DNA of 64,000 nt from Desulfuromonadaceae bacterium (lineage in GTDB: Bacteria > Desulfobacterota > Desulfuromonadia > Desulfuromonadales > Desulfuromonadaceae): assembly GCA_016936455.1 (NCBI GenBank), contig JAFGXV010000045.1:1-64000 (forward strand). Direction: 5' to 3'. The first letter of the stretch is position 1, and every line of letters starts with the position of its first letter. A model generated the notes under the pieces. It searched no databases. It was not told the origin of the DNA and saw nothing but the letters and a program-made list of their open reading frames with translations. A program made the position numbers and the translations under genes. This document shows, one piece after another, positions 9,272-18,814 of this stretch.

Positions 9272-10495
9272 ATGAGTCACGGTTACGCTTTGGCATTCGA
9301 TCTGGGCACGACAACGCTGGCGGCGCGACTGGTTGACGGTCAGGGGACCTGTGTGGCCCAGGCCGGGCGCTATAATCCCCAGATTCCTTTTGGCGCCGAT
9401 GTCATCCGGCGTATGGAAAACGCGGTTGCCGGGCAGGGCGAAGTGCTGCAGCAGCTGTTGCAGCAGGCTCTGGTCGAACTCGCTGGCGAGCTGGTGACTC
9501 AGGCCGGCCTGACGCTGGGCGATGTCGGCTCCGTTGTTGCGGCGGGGAATCCGGCCATCAGCCTGCTGTTGCAGGGAGCGGATGTGCAGAGCCTGCTGCG
9601 TCCTCCCTATCGGCCAACCGTCAAGGAGGGCCTGGTTCTTGCTGTGCCCGGCTTGCCGGTGCCGCTTTATCTGATGCCGCTGGTCAGCGGGTTTGTTGGC
9701 GGCGATCTGGTGTCGGTGCTGTACGGCGTCGAAGCGCCAATTGCTGGCAGTCTGTTTATTGATGTCGGGACCAATGGCGAAATGGCGCTGTTCGATGGCC
9801 AGAGCTGGTGGGTGACCTCGGTGGCGGCTGGTCCGGCTTTCGAGGGCGGACAGGTCGCTTGTGGGATGCCGGCTGTGGCCGGTGCGGTGCGCCGTGTTCA
9901 TCTGGAGCAGGATCAGCTGCGCCTGGAGGTGATCGGCGATCTGCCTCCGCGTGGTCTGTGTGGCAGCGGGCTGGTAACGGCGATTGCCGCGGCGCGTGAG
10001 GGCGGATTGCTGGACGATGCGGGCACTCTGGTCGATCCGGATGAGGTGACGACCAATCTGGTGCGCTACCTGATGGAGGAAAAGGGACAGCGGTCACTGT
10101 GCCTCTATCGTGATGCACGGGTTCGTCTGTGTCTGAGCCAGGAGGAGATCCGTCAGTTTCAGCTGGCCAAAGGTGCGGTGTATGCCGGCGCTCAGTGTTT
10201 GCTGGAGCGCGCGGAGTTGCCGCCTGATGCACTGCAGCAGGTGGTGCTGACCGGCGCGTTGGGTTTTTCTCTGCCGGCGGAGGCGCTGAAAAGCGTTGCC
10301 CTGCTTCCTGAATATATGATAAAAAAGGTTATATTTATGCGGGACGGGGTTCTGGCCGGCCTGACACGCTTTCTTCTTCAACCCGATGCCGCGGCGGAAG
10401 TGGGTCGCCTGGTGGGCGCGATGCGTTCCTATCCCCTGTCCGGTACCCCACGTTTTGAACGGGCGTTTGTACGGGCCCTGAACTTCAATGTCTAG
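9272..10495 (+). CDS. ASKHA-domain (DUF4445/RACE-like) protein lacking the ferredoxin domain
   Basis: The 407-residue product has ASKHA ATPase signatures: FDLGTTTLAARLVD at the N-terminus (phosphate 1) and DVGTNGEMALFDG (phosphate 2), plus NPQIPFGADVIRRM and GLCGSGLV. These are typical of the C-terminal part of reductive activators of corrinoid enzymes (RACE, DUF4445). Family members usually carry an N-terminal [2Fe-2S] ferredoxin domain; here the ASKHA fold starts within about 10 residues of the ATG, so that domain is absent. It begins 12 bp after alr and is probably co-transcribed. No corrinoid protein or methyltransferase gene is nearby, so the partner is unknown. Confidence 0.8.
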   Translation: MSHGYALAFDLGTTTLAARLVDGQGTCVAQAGRYNPQIPFGADVIRRMENAVAGQGEVLQQLLQQALVELAGELVTQAGLTLGDVGSVVAAGNPAISLLLQGADVQSLLRPPYRPTVKEGLVLAVPGLPVPLYLMPLVSGFVGGDLVSVLYGVEAPIAGSLFIDVGTNGEMALFDGQSWWVTSVAAGPAFEGGQVACGMPAVAGAVRRVHLEQDQLRLEVIGDLPPRGLCGSGLVTAIAAAREGGLLDDAGTLVDPDEVTTNLVRYLMEEKGQRSLCLYRDARVRLCLSQEEIRQFQLAKGAVYAGAQCLLERAELPPDALQQVVLTGALGFSLPAEALKSVALLPEYMIKKVIFMRDGVLAGLTRFLLQPDAAAEVGRLVGAMRSYPLSGTPRFERAFVRALNFNV

Positions 10496-10657
10496 CCTTT
10501 GAATGGGGACAATGGAGCCGTTTTTGCTTGTCACGGCACGCTGAACAGCGTAGAAATAACCCTCTAAGTGGTTGTCGGAATTAAATTTTATCAATAGAAC
10601 CTTCTGCGGAAGGCGAAAAAATCAATAGACCAGTCTCTGACGATGAAAGGATGAATC

Positions 10658-12226
10658 ATGGCGGTTATCAAGCGGGCCTTAATCAGTGTGTCGGATAAAA
10701 CGGGGATTGCCGAGTTTGCCAGGGAGCTGGCAGGCTACGGGGTTGAGATTCTGTCAACCGGCGGTACAGCCACCCTGTTGCGCCAGGAAGGCCTCCAGGT
10801 CAAGGATGTTTCCGAGTATACCGGTTATCCTGAAATGCTCGACGGCCGCGTGAAAACCTTGCATCCCAAAGTTCACGGCGGCCTGCTCGGCCTGCGTGAC
10901 AATCCGGCCCATGTGGCGAAAATGGCGGAGCACGATATCCAGCTCATCGATATGGTGGTGGTGAATCTGTATCCCTTTGAAGCCACGGTGGCCAAGGCCG
11001 ACTGTACCCTGGTGGACGCGATTGAAAATATCGACATCGGCGGTCCGACCATGCTGCGCAGCGCGGCCAAAAACAACCGGTTTGTCACCGTGGTGGTTGA
11101 TCCGACAGACTATGCCGTGGTGCTCGATGAGATGCGCGCCAGTGATGGTGCCGTGAGTGAGTCGACCAACTTTGGGCTGGCCGTCAAGGTGTATCAGCAT
11201 ACGGCCGCTTACGATGGAGCCATTTCCAACTGGCTTGGCCGTCGTCTGGAAGAGGGAACCGTGGCCGAGTTCCCGCCGGCGCTGACGCTGCAGTTTCAGC
11301 AGAGCCAGATCATGCGTTACGGTGAGAACCCGCACCAGAAGGCCGCTTTCTATGTGGAGAAGAATGTCGTCGAGGCCTCCATCGCCACGGCCAGACAGCT
11401 GCAGGGCAAGGAGCTGTCGTACAACAATATCGGCGATACCGATGCGGCCCTGGAGTGCGTCAAGCAGTTTGGCGAGGGACCGGCCTGTGTTATCGTCAAG
11501 CACGCCAATCCCTGCGGTGTGGCCGTGGGTACAACGATTCTGGAAGCCTATGAGCGCGCGTTCAGCACCGATCCCGAGTCGGCCTTCGGCGGCATTATCG
11601 CGTTCAATCGCGAGCTCGACGGTGCAACGGCCAAAGCCATCTGCGACAAGCAGTTCGTCGAGGTGATTATTGCGCCGGTGGTCAGTGCCGAGGCGGTTGA
11701 GATCGTCAAGGCCAAGAAAAACGTGCGCCTGCTCGAGTGTGGCCAGTGGCCTGCTCAGCCGGCGGATCGTTTCGAATACAAGCGGGTCAATGGCGGTCTG
11801 CTGGTGCAGGATGCCGACCATGCCCTGTATGAGGAGTTGAAGGTCGTGACCAAGCGCCAGCCGACGGAGCAGGAGATGAAGGATCTGCTGTTTACCTGGC
11901 GGGTGGCCAAATTCGTCAAGTCCAACGCCATCGTCTATGGCAAGGAGAATATGACCATCGGTATTGGTGCCGGTCAGATGAGCCGCGTCAATTCGGCACG
12001 TATCGCTGCCATCAAGGCTGAGCACGCCGGACTCGAAGTTCAGGGGTCGGCCATGGCTTCGGATGCCTTTTTCCCGTTCCGCGATGGACTCGACAATGCG
12101 GCGGCCGTGGGCGTGACGGCGGTCATCCAGCCCGGCGGGTCGATTCGTGATGAGGAAGTGATTGCGGCCGCGGATGAGCACGGCATTGCCATGGTGTTTA
12201 CCGGCATGCGTCATTTCCGTCATTAA
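10658..12226 (+). CDS. purH: Bifunctional AICAR formyltransferase / IMP cyclohydrolase
   Basis: Catalyses the last two steps of IMP synthesis. The 522-residue length is typical. An N-terminal MGS-like cyclohydrolase domain (about 1-200, with [19 protein letters not shown] and [12 protein letters not shown]) is followed by the formyltransferase domain with [21 protein letters not shown] and SNAIVYGK. It ends with the canonical [21 protein letters not shown] precedes the ATG. First of a purH-purD-purE series on one strand, with gaps of 129 and 72 bp. Confidence 0.98.
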   Translation: MAVIKRALISVSDKTGIAEFARELAGYGVEILSTGGTATLLRQEGLQVKDVSEYTGYPEMLDGRVKTLHPKVHGGLLGLRDNPAHVAKMAEHDIQLIDMVVVNLYPFEATVAKADCTLVDAIENIDIGGPTMLRSAAKNNRFVTVVVDPTDYAVVLDEMRASDGAVSESTNFGLAVKVYQHTAAYDGAISNWLGRRLEEGTVAEFPPALTLQFQQSQIMRYGENPHQKAAFYVEKNVVEASIATARQLQGKELSYNNIGDTDAALECVKQFGEGPACVIVKHANPCGVAVGTTILEAYERAFSTDPESAFGGIIAFNRELDGATAKAICDKQFVEVIIAPVVSAEAVEIVKAKKNVRLLECGQWPAQPADRFEYKRVNGGLLVQDADHALYEELKVVTKRQPTEQEMKDLLFTWRVAKFVKSNAIVYGKENMTIGIGAGQMSRVNSARIAAIKAEHAGLEVQGSAMASDAFFPFRDGLDNAAAVGVTAVIQPGGSIRDEEVIAAADEHGIAMVFTGMRHFRH

Positions 12227-12355
12227 AGAAGCGGCCCCTTTTCGCCATCTCGGCGTTGTCGCCTTGATCAGGCAAAAAATGGCTCGTTTCCGCTTTTCGT
12301 GAGCCGAAGCGGGCGGGTTTGACAGACAGCAAAGTCAGAGACGAAAGGTTGAACG

Positions 12356-13633
12356 ATGAAGATACTGGTTGTTGGCGGTGGCGGACGTGAGCACGCGCTG
12401 GTGTGGAAGATTGCCCAGTCCTCCCTGGTTGAGACCATCTACTGTGCTCCGGGTAATCCCGGCATCGCCGAGTTGGCCGAGCTGGTGCCTCTGGGTGTCG
12501 AGGATGTGGACGGTCTGTGCGCCTTTGCTCTGGAAAAGCAGATCGATCTTACTGTGGTTGGACCCGAGCTGCCGCTGACCCTGGGCATTGCCGATCGCTT
12601 CAAGGCAGCGGGGCTGGCCATTTTCGGCCCCAGCCAGGCTGCCGCGCAGATCGAGGGCAGCAAGGGGTTTTCCAAGGACCTGATGGCCAAGTACGGCATC
12701 CCGACGGCGGCCTATGCGCGTTTCACGGATCGCGATCAGGCGGTGGCTTATGTGAGGGAGCAGGGGGCACCCATCGTCATCAAGGCCGACGGTCTGGCCG
12801 CGGGCAAAGGGGTGATTCTGGCGCAGACGCTGGAAGAGGCTGTTCAGGCTATCGATGAAATTCTGGTCGACGGTGTGTTCGGTGAAGCCGGCGAGTCACT
12901 GGTGATCGAAGAGTATCTCTATGGTGAGGAAGCGTCCTTTTTTGCCTTTACCGACGGCAAGAACATCCTGCCGCTGGCTTCGGCTCAGGACCACAAGCAG
13001 ATCTTTGACGGTGACAAGGGGCCCAATACCGGTGGGATGGGCGCTTATTCTCCGGCGCCGGTGGTCACGGATGTGCTGTATCAGCGCATCGTTGATGAGG
13101 TGGCCCAGCCGACCATCGACGGGATGGCGGCCGAAGGTTGTCCTTACTGCGGCATCCTGTTCATCGGGCTGATGATTGATGGCGACAGGATCAAGGTTTT
13201 GGAATACAACGCCCGGTTCGGTGATCCCGAAGCCCAGCCGCTGCTCAGCCGCATGAAATCCGACCTGGTGCCGGTACTGCTCGACTGTGCCCGTGGCGAG
13301 TTGACCACCAAGGCCCTCGAATGGTATGACCGCGCCGCCGTGTGCGTGGTGCTGGCGGCCAAAGGCTATCCCGGCAGCTACCCCAAGGGGGATGTGATCG
13401 AAGGTATCGATGGGGCCAACGCCCTTGACGGGGTGCAGGTGTTCCATGCCGGAACCGCAGCCCGGGATGGTCGTATCGTCACCAACGGCGGCCGCGTCCT
13501 CGGTGTCACCGGCTGGGGGGACAGCGTGGCGGCAGCGATTGACAAAGCCTATGAAGGGGTGTCAAAAATCAGCTGGGACGGCATGCAGCTGCGGCGCGAT
13601 ATCGGCCAGAAGGCGCTGAAGCGTCTCGGCTGA
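12356..13633 (+). CDS. purD: Phosphoribosylamine-glycine ligase
   Basis: ATP-grasp enzyme that forms GAR from phosphoribosylamine and glycine in purine synthesis. The 425-residue product starts with the typical MKILVVGGGGREHALVWK. It shows GPELPLTLGIAD, SKGFSKDLMAKYGIPTA, KADGLAAGKGV and the ATP-grasp block GPNTGGMGAYSPAP, then EYNARFGDPEAQPLL. GACGAAAGGTTG precedes the start. Lies between purH and purE. Confidence 0.98.
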   Translation: MKILVVGGGGREHALVWKIAQSSLVETIYCAPGNPGIAELAELVPLGVEDVDGLCAFALEKQIDLTVVGPELPLTLGIADRFKAAGLAIFGPSQAAAQIEGSKGFSKDLMAKYGIPTAAYARFTDRDQAVAYVREQGAPIVIKADGLAAGKGVILAQTLEEAVQAIDEILVDGVFGEAGESLVIEEYLYGEEASFFAFTDGKNILPLASAQDHKQIFDGDKGPNTGGMGAYSPAPVVTDVLYQRIVDEVAQPTIDGMAAEGCPYCGILFIGLMIDGDRIKVLEYNARFGDPEAQPLLSRMKSDLVPVLLDCARGELTTKALEWYDRAAVCVVLAAKGYPGSYPKGDVIEGIDGANALDGVQVFHAGTAARDGRIVTNGGRVLGVTGWGDSVAAAIDKAYEGVSKISWDGMQLRRDIGQKALKRLG

Positions 13634-13705
13634 TGGTTGCCTGCTCGTTTCTCCATAATCGTGAAGTCGACTAATTCATAACGCAATAATAAAGGTGTGA
13701 GTTTG

Positions 13706-14224
13706 ATGAAAAAACCGTTGGTAGGCATTTTGATGGGCAGCGATTCCGATTATGAGGTCATGGTTCAGGCGGCCGAGGCTCTGCGCAGTTTCGAGGTTGA
13801 GTTCGAGATGATTGTGACCAGCGCCCACCGCTCCCCTGAACGGACCGCCGAGTATGCCGGTACGGCGGCGGAACGCGGTATCCGGGTGCTGATTGTCGGT
13901 GCCGGCGCGGCGGCCCATCTGGCCGGCGTGGTGGCATCGGAGACAACTCTGCCGATTATCGGTGTCCCCATCGACAGTTCTTGTCTGAAAGGGATGGATG
14001 CGCTGCTGGCTACGGTGCAGATGCCGGCCGGTATTCCGGTGGCCACCATGGCGATTGGTAAAGCGGGCGCTCGCAATGCCGGACTGTTTGCGGTACAGAT
14101 TCTGGCCGGCAGCGACGAGCGGTTGGCCCAGGCCATGCGCCAGTCCCGTCAGACCATGGCCGAAGGTGTGGCGGAAAAAAGCGATCGGTTGCAGCAGCGT
14201 CTGATCGCAGATGGATTGATGTGA
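13706..14224 (+). CDS. purE: N5-carboxyaminoimidazole ribonucleotide mutase
   Basis: Class I PurE rearranges N5-CAIR to CAIR in purine synthesis. The 172-residue product has [40 protein letters not shown] and [23 protein letters not shown] use the ATG at 13706, which has AAAGGTG at good spacing; a GTG three codons upstream is the alternative. No purK is seen here, so either PurK is elsewhere or the enzyme acts as a direct AIR carboxylase type; the SDSDYEVM motif suggests class I. Confidence 0.95.
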   Translation: MKKPLVGILMGSDSDYEVMVQAAEALRSFEVEFEMIVTSAHRSPERTAEYAGTAAERGIRVLIVGAGAAAHLAGVVASETTLPIIGVPIDSSCLKGMDALLATVQMPAGIPVATMAIGKAGARNAGLFAVQILAGSDERLAQAMRQSRQTMAEGVAEKSDRLQQRLIADGLM

Positions 14225-14493
14225 CGCAATGAAGGATCACCAGGGGTTTTTGCGGACGCGGCGGATGTGACGTGTCGCCGCAAGATTCCTGGCAAGCGAT
14301 AAAGCAGATGTTCAGTCGTTTTTCCCACCGATGTTCTGCCACGATGCGGTGTGAAGGGTCGCTGCCTGAACAGGCGGGGAATTGCCCGCCACGGAAGCAG
14401 CACAATGCTGCGGTGTCTTCGAAGTGAAATAAATGATTCTTTAACTCTGCTGGCGTGGAGGAGGCGACGCCTGCCCAGCAAAGGAGAACGAGT

Positions 14494-15849
14494 TTGAGTG
14501 GAAAACAAAGTGGGATAATGACAGCGGTGTGGGATTTCTTCTGCTCCCTGAAGCTGTCGATTTTTACCCTGATTTGTCTTGCGGTTACCTCCATCATTGG
14601 CACGGTGATCCAGCAGAATCTGACGCGCAACGAGTATCTGAATGTCTTCAGTGAGAAGACCTATGCCATCCTCGATGCCCTGCAGTTTTTCGATATGTAC
14701 CATTCCTGGTGGTTTGTCGGTCTGCTGATGCTGTTTTGCTTGAACCTGATCTGTTGTTCGATCAAGCGACTGCCACGCGTCTGGCGCGTGGTCAAGAACC
14801 CGATGATGACGCCGAGTGACGCTGCCCTGCAGGGTTTTTCCAACGCGGATGTCTGTCGGGTCAAGGGTCAGGTCAGTGATCTGGCGGCGCGGATGGAAAC
14901 TTTTCTGGCGCAGAACTTTACCGTCGCCAGGCGCAACCAGACAGAAGATGGGATCTACCTCTACGCGGAAAAAGCCAGCTATGCCCGTTTTGGCGTCTAT
15001 GTGACCCATCTGTCGATTCTGATTATTTTCCTCGGGGCGATCATCGGCAACATCTACGGTTACAAGGGCTTTGTGCAGATTCCGGAGGGCGGCAGCGTTG
15101 ATCAGGCCTGGTTGCGCAGCGGGGGCACGATCGACCTCGGATTTTCCGTGCGTTGCGATGATTTCAGCGTGTCCTTTTATGACAACAGCCAGCGGCCAAA
15201 AGAGTACCGCAGTCTGTTGACCGTCGAAGATCAGGGACAGGTGATCGTGGAGAAGCGCCCGGTTATCGTCAACGATCCTCTCACCTACAAAGGCATCACG
15301 TTTTACCAGTCCAGCTATGGGCCTGCCGGGGGTGAGGTAATGACCATCAAGGCCAAAGTGCGCGATGCGGACAAAACCCAGGCTTTGGTGTTGCATCGGG
15401 GCGAGCAGGGGCTTTTGCCTGATGGCAGCCGTGTGCAGGTCGCGGACTTTACGCCGAGCTTTCGCAATTTTGGTCCGGCCGCGCGGTTGCAGGTCAAGCC
15501 GCCGGAGGGTGAGTCGTACGTCGTCACGGTGTTCCAGAATTTTCCCGATTTTGATAACCAGCGCAATGGTGAGCTGATTTTCAGCCTGGTCGATTTTGAC
15601 CAGCTCTACTATACCGGCCTGCAGGTGACGCGCGATCCCGGCGTCTGGGTGGTGTGGGTAGGCTGTACGCTGATGGTGCTGGGCTGTCTGGTGGCCTTCT
15701 TCCTTTCCCATCGCCGCCTGTGGGTGGTGCTGAAAGAGGAGGAGGGCAAGGTGCGTATTTCCCTGGTGGGCAGTGCACATCGGAACCAGCCAGCCTTTGA
15801 ACTGTATTTCGACTCCCTCAAGGAGAAATTTCGCCAGGAACTGGCCTAA
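14494..15849 (+). CDS. resB: Cytochrome c biogenesis protein ResB
   Basis: Membrane half of the system II cytochrome c maturation machine, which exports or presents heme together with CcsA. The 451-residue product has hydrophobic segments near residues 15-40 and 70-100, another near 170-190, a long extracytoplasmic domain, and a final segment near 385-415. Family blocks include LKLSIFTLICLAVTSIIGT, the SWWFVGLLMLFCLNL segment and FYQSSYG. I chose the TTG at 14494 because AAGGAG sits 7 nt before it; the frame is open further up to 14455. ccsA follows 31 bp later. c-type cytochromes are a hallmark of metal-reducing relatives. Confidence 0.93.
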   Translation: MSGKQSGIMTAVWDFFCSLKLSIFTLICLAVTSIIGTVIQQNLTRNEYLNVFSEKTYAILDALQFFDMYHSWWFVGLLMLFCLNLICCSIKRLPRVWRVVKNPMMTPSDAALQGFSNADVCRVKGQVSDLAARMETFLAQNFTVARRNQTEDGIYLYAEKASYARFGVYVTHLSILIIFLGAIIGNIYGYKGFVQIPEGGSVDQAWLRSGGTIDLGFSVRCDDFSVSFYDNSQRPKEYRSLLTVEDQGQVIVEKRPVIVNDPLTYKGITFYQSSYGPAGGEVMTIKAKVRDADKTQALVLHRGEQGLLPDGSRVQVADFTPSFRNFGPAARLQVKPPEGESYVVTVFQNFPDFDNQRNGELIFSLVDFDQLYYTGLQVTRDPGVWVVWVGCTLMVLGCLVAFFLSHRRLWVVLKEEEGKVRISLVGSAHRNQPAFELYFDSLKEKFRQELA

Positions 15850-15880
15850 TGGCCGGAACCGGTGGATGGAGGAATAAACG

Positions 15881-16741
15881 ATGACAAGTGGTCAATTATT
15901 CAATCTGGTAACGCTTGGCTATTTTGCCTCGATGGTGCTTTTTGTCGCCTTTCTGGCGACCCACAGCCGCACCGTGGCAATGCTGGCGACAATTCTTGCA
16001 TATCTCGGTTTTGCTGTGCAGACGGTGGCTATCGGGCTGCGCTGGTATGAAACCTATCAGGTTCCCGGTGGAATGGGTTATGCGCCGCTGTCGAATCTGT
16101 ATGAATCCGTGGTATTTTTCTCTTGGACGATTCTGCTGATTTTCCTGCTCATCGACCTCAAGTACAGGCAGAAGTCTGTCGGTGCGTTTGTTCTGCCGTT
16201 CGCTTTTCTGGCGATGACCTGGGCTCAGCTGCGCCTCGACTCGTCGATTGCGCCCTTGGTTCCGGCGCTGCAGAGCAACTGGCTGACGTACCACGTGATT
16301 ACCTGCTTTCTCGGCTATGCAGCGTTTGCCGTGGCCTGTGGAGTTTCGATCATGTACCTGATCAAGGTGCGCAAGGAATCCCACGGTGAGGACAATCCGG
16401 CGGGCGGCCTTGTTGGTTTGTTTCCCAGCGCCAAGATTCTTGACGATCTCAACTACAAGGCCATCATGATCGGCTTTCCCCTGTTGTCGCTGGGTATCAT
16501 CACCGGTGCGGCCTGGGCCAACTACGCCTGGGGCACCTACTGGAGCTGGGACCCCAAGGAGACCTGGAGCCTGATCGTGTGGTTTATCTACGCCGCCTTT
16601 CTTCATGCCCGCTTTACCCGTGGCTGGGCCGGTCGGCGTGCGGCGGTGCTTTCCATTATCGGCTTTGGCGCGACGATTTTCTGCTATCTGGGGGTGAATC
16701 TGCTGTTGGCGGGTCTGCATTCCTATGGTGCCGGGGGGTAG
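15881..16741 (+). CDS. ccsA: Cytochrome c biogenesis protein CcsA (ResC)
   Basis: Multi-pass heme-handling protein of system II cytochrome c maturation, partner of ResB. The 286-residue product is almost entirely membrane helices. It carries the tryptophan-rich heme-binding motif WGTYWSWDPKETWSL and conserved histidines in WLTYHVIT and FLHARFTRGW. A GGAGG precedes the ATG at about 8 nt. Forms a two-gene unit with resB. Confidence 0.95.
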   Translation: MTSGQLFNLVTLGYFASMVLFVAFLATHSRTVAMLATILAYLGFAVQTVAIGLRWYETYQVPGGMGYAPLSNLYESVVFFSWTILLIFLLIDLKYRQKSVGAFVLPFAFLAMTWAQLRLDSSIAPLVPALQSNWLTYHVITCFLGYAAFAVACGVSIMYLIKVRKESHGEDNPAGGLVGLFPSAKILDDLNYKAIMIGFPLLSLGIITGAAWANYAWGTYWSWDPKETWSLIVWFIYAAFLHARFTRGWAGRRAAVLSIIGFGATIFCYLGVNLLLAGLHSYGAGG

Positions 16742-16765
16742 TCGGCTGTAAAAACGCGACATTGA

Positions 16766-16804
16766 AGGGGGGCGGCCGCGGTGGCTTCCCCCCTGTTTGT
16801 TGTG
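16766..16804 (+). terminator. Possible terminator after ccsA
   Basis: A G6 run at 16767-16772 can pair with a C6 run at 16788-16793, with a GC-rich palindrome GCGGCCGC in the loop, followed by a T-rich tail. It lies between ccsA and the next gene. Moderately supported only. Confidence 0.4.
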
Positions 16805-16819
16805 TGACAGGGGGGCAGA

Positions 16820-17569
16820 ATGGTGCGGCAATCAGGGAGTTGTCCCGGAGATGTTCTGCATGATGATGAAACACTGGATGAATTGCGCTGCGGGGGATTG
16901 CAGCTGATTCAGCATGGACAGGGGTATCGTTTTTCCCTTGATCCGGTGTTGCTCGTGGCTTTTGCTTCCCTGGGGAAGGCTCAGCGGATTCTCGATCTCG
17001 GCTGTGGTTGCGGGGTCATGGCGTTGATCGCTGCCCGCCGTTGTCCGGATGCCGAGGTGGTCGGTCTGGAGGTCCAGTCGCAGCAGGCCGAGCGGGCACA
17101 GCGTAATGTCACGCTGAACGCTCTGAACGCTCAGGTGCGTATTGACTGCGCGGATCTGCGCAGTTGGCGCGATGCCAGGTTGTTCGATTGTGTGCTCTGT
17201 AATCCGCCGTTTCGTTCTGTGGCCAGCGGCCGGGTTTCTTCGGGCGATGAGCGTTCGCTTTCGCGTCACGAGTGCTGCGGTGGGCTGGAGGATTTTTTAC
17301 GCTGTGGCGCGCATTTGCTCGGCTCTGGCGGTACCCTGGCCCTGATTCATCTGGCTGAACGGGCGGTCGATGTGTTGACGGGTATGCGTCGTTTTGGTGT
17401 TGAGCCAAAGCGCATGCGCTGGGTTCACAGTCGAAGCGGCACATCTGCACGTCTCGTTTTAGTCGAAGGACGGCGTGGCGGCCGACCAGGCCTTGAAGTT
17501 GAATCGCCTCTTTCGATTTACGAGGGGCAGGAGTACAGCTCCGAGGTTGCCGGTTATTATGATGTCTGA
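16820..17569 (+). CDS. TrmN6/YfiC-like SAM-dependent methyltransferase
   Basis: Class I methyltransferase of 249 residues. The SAM-binding motif ILDLGCGCGVMALIAARR is near residues 56-73. The catalytic NPPF motif of N6-adenine methyltransferases is in VLCNPPFRS. The N-terminal segment DELRCGGLQLIQHGQGYRFSLDPVLLVAF matches the tRNA1(Val) A37 N6-methyltransferase family (YfiC/TrmN6). A tRNA adenine is the likely target, but this is inferred from the family. Its 3' end overlaps the convergent DciA-like gene by 13 bp. Confidence 0.85.
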   Translation: MVRQSGSCPGDVLHDDETLDELRCGGLQLIQHGQGYRFSLDPVLLVAFASLGKAQRILDLGCGCGVMALIAARRCPDAEVVGLEVQSQQAERAQRNVTLNALNAQVRIDCADLRSWRDARLFDCVLCNPPFRSVASGRVSSGDERSLSRHECCGGLEDFLRCGAHLLGSGGTLALIHLAERAVDVLTGMRRFGVEPKRMRWVHSRSGTSARLVLVEGRRGGRPGLEVESPLSIYEGQEYSSEVAGYYDV

Positions 17570-18072
17570 GTGTTTTGCAGTGCGCTTAATCGTTGGCGTT
17601 TATCGAGTCGTTGTTGCTTCGTCAGGAGTTGCTGCATAGCCTGGCGCACGCCCTCGTCCTTGATGGCGCGTGTCATTTGTTCGATGTGTGCCTTTTCCAG
17701 GCTGTTCAGCTCGGGCAGCTCCGGGGGTGGCTCGCGTCGCGGGATATGGAAAACCTGGGGTGGTTTGCGCCGCAGGTAAAGGCTGTCAATCGGCGGCCCT
17801 TTGAGTTCAGCGTTCAGTTTGGCTAAAATGCGCGGCTTGAGCAACTGTAGTTGCTGCATCCAGACTGGATGGTCGACGCGGATTTCCAGCATGTTATCGC
17901 GGATGCGGGCCGGTCGGGCATGGGCGGCAATCTGCGGGCCGACAACCTTCTCCCAGATGAACCAGACCCGGTGCTGTTCGATGCGGCTGGAAATGCCCAG
18001 ATTGCCAAACAGGCATGTCAGCAACATGCGTGCGGACTGGGGGGGTGTTTTAACCTGGGGCCCCGAGCTCAT
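17557..18072 (-). CDS. DciA-like (DUF721) protein
   Basis: The 171-residue product belongs to the DUF721/DciA type, judged from VWFIWEKVVGPQIAAHARPARIRDNMLEIRVDHPVWMQQLQLLKPRILAKLN. DciA proteins assist loading of the replicative helicase DnaB in bacteria without DnaC; that role here is inferred. The C-terminal 70 residues are charged and probably extended or helical. It is downstream of a small membrane-protein gene with a 4-bp ATGA overlap, and convergent with the methyltransferase gene. Confidence 0.75.
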   Translation of the reverse strand: MSSGPQVKTPPQSARMLLTCLFGNLGISSRIEQHRVWFIWEKVVGPQIAAHARPARIRDNMLEIRVDHPVWMQQLQLLKPRILAKLNAELKGPPIDSLYLRRKPPQVFHIPRREPPPELPELNSLEKAHIEQMTRAIKDEGVRQAMQQLLTKQQRLDKRQRLSALQNTQTS

Positions 18073-18326
18073 GACCCGTCACGGCCGGTGCGGAGACGTC
18101 CCCCGCCGATCTGGCCGAGGGCGGCAAACAGCACGGAATAGGGGACGACATGCCAGTCCAGTCCAAGATGCAGGCGCAGCCAGATGATGAAGGGAATGGA
18201 CAGGTGAATGTAAAGAAACCAGGGTGCAGAGCGTTTCATGGTTCCCTGGCGCAGGTAACCCAACGGAAGGTTGCTGAACAGGGCAAAGCTGAGCAGGCCG
18301 ATGAGTTGCGGGGTCATGGTGATCAA
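18069..18326 (-). CDS. Small hydrophobic protein upstream of the DciA-like gene
   Basis: An 85-residue protein I do not recognise. It has two or three likely membrane segments (about residues 8-22, 36-52 and 55-72) and a basic C-terminus. The start is either the TTG at 18326, with AAGGA at about 10 nt, or the ATG at 18317. The stop overlaps the DciA-like start by 4 bp, which suggests translational coupling. Function unknown. Confidence 0.6.
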   Translation of the reverse strand: MITMTPQLIGLLSFALFSNLPLGYLRQGTMKRSAPWFLYIHLSIPFIIWLRLHLGLDWHVVPYSVLFAALGQIGGGRLRTGRDGS

Positions 18327-18448
18327 AACGGGCAGATTCCTTCCGTGTTACGCGGGCCGATCCCTTTTGATGGCGCGCCCGTAGCAGGCCTGACAGTTTA
18401 AGCTAGATCGGTGCGCGCTGTCAACGTAGCGGAGAGGATGGACATGTC

Positions 18449-18715
18449 ATGAGAATGGTCGAAGACCATCAGCGACTTCTGGTGTTTCACTCCCTGCATC
18501 GGGTCATGCTGGCCGAAAAACGGTTGCAGGTCCAGTATGCGGTTCTTCTGATTCCGGTACCGCGGAGCATTTCGGCCGATTGTGGCATGGCACTGCGTTT
18601 TGAAGCGGCTGATCAGGCCTTGATTGTCCAGCAGCTGCGTGAAGCCGGCCTGAAACCTTTCGAGCTCTATGTCCCAACGGGCGATGATAACTTCGTTCTG
18701 TTGCAGACGTTTTAA
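18449..18715 (+). CDS. DUF3343 putative Se/S carrier-like protein
   Basis: An 88-residue protein matching DUF3343, described as a putative selenium/sulfur carrier-like family. The diagnostic segment is AVLLIPVPRSISADCGMALRF, with a single conserved cysteine in the DCG motif. The N-terminal VFHSLHRVMLAEKRL also fits the family. A GGAGAGG ribosome site precedes the ATG. The gene stands between the divergent DciA-like pair and ffh, far from the sel genes at 55-64 kb. A role in selenium handling would fit this genome but is an inference. Confidence 0.75.
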   Translation: MRMVEDHQRLLVFHSLHRVMLAEKRLQVQYAVLLIPVPRSISADCGMALRFEAADQALIVQQLREAGLKPFELYVPTGDDNFVLLQTF

Positions 18716-18814
18716 CAGTCTGTTTTGTGGGCTTTTTTCTTGACAAGAGCCAGCTGCTCCATTACAGTCCGGCATTTGCCACTTTTATAAAAACGATTGA
18801 CCAGCAGGATTGCG

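Noticed and set aside
10754-12223. 489-codon open frame on the minus strand
   Set aside because: Mirror of purH with no family features.
14149-15780. 543-codon open frame on the minus strand
   Set aside because: Antisense to resB, which has the expected membrane segments and neighbour ccsA.
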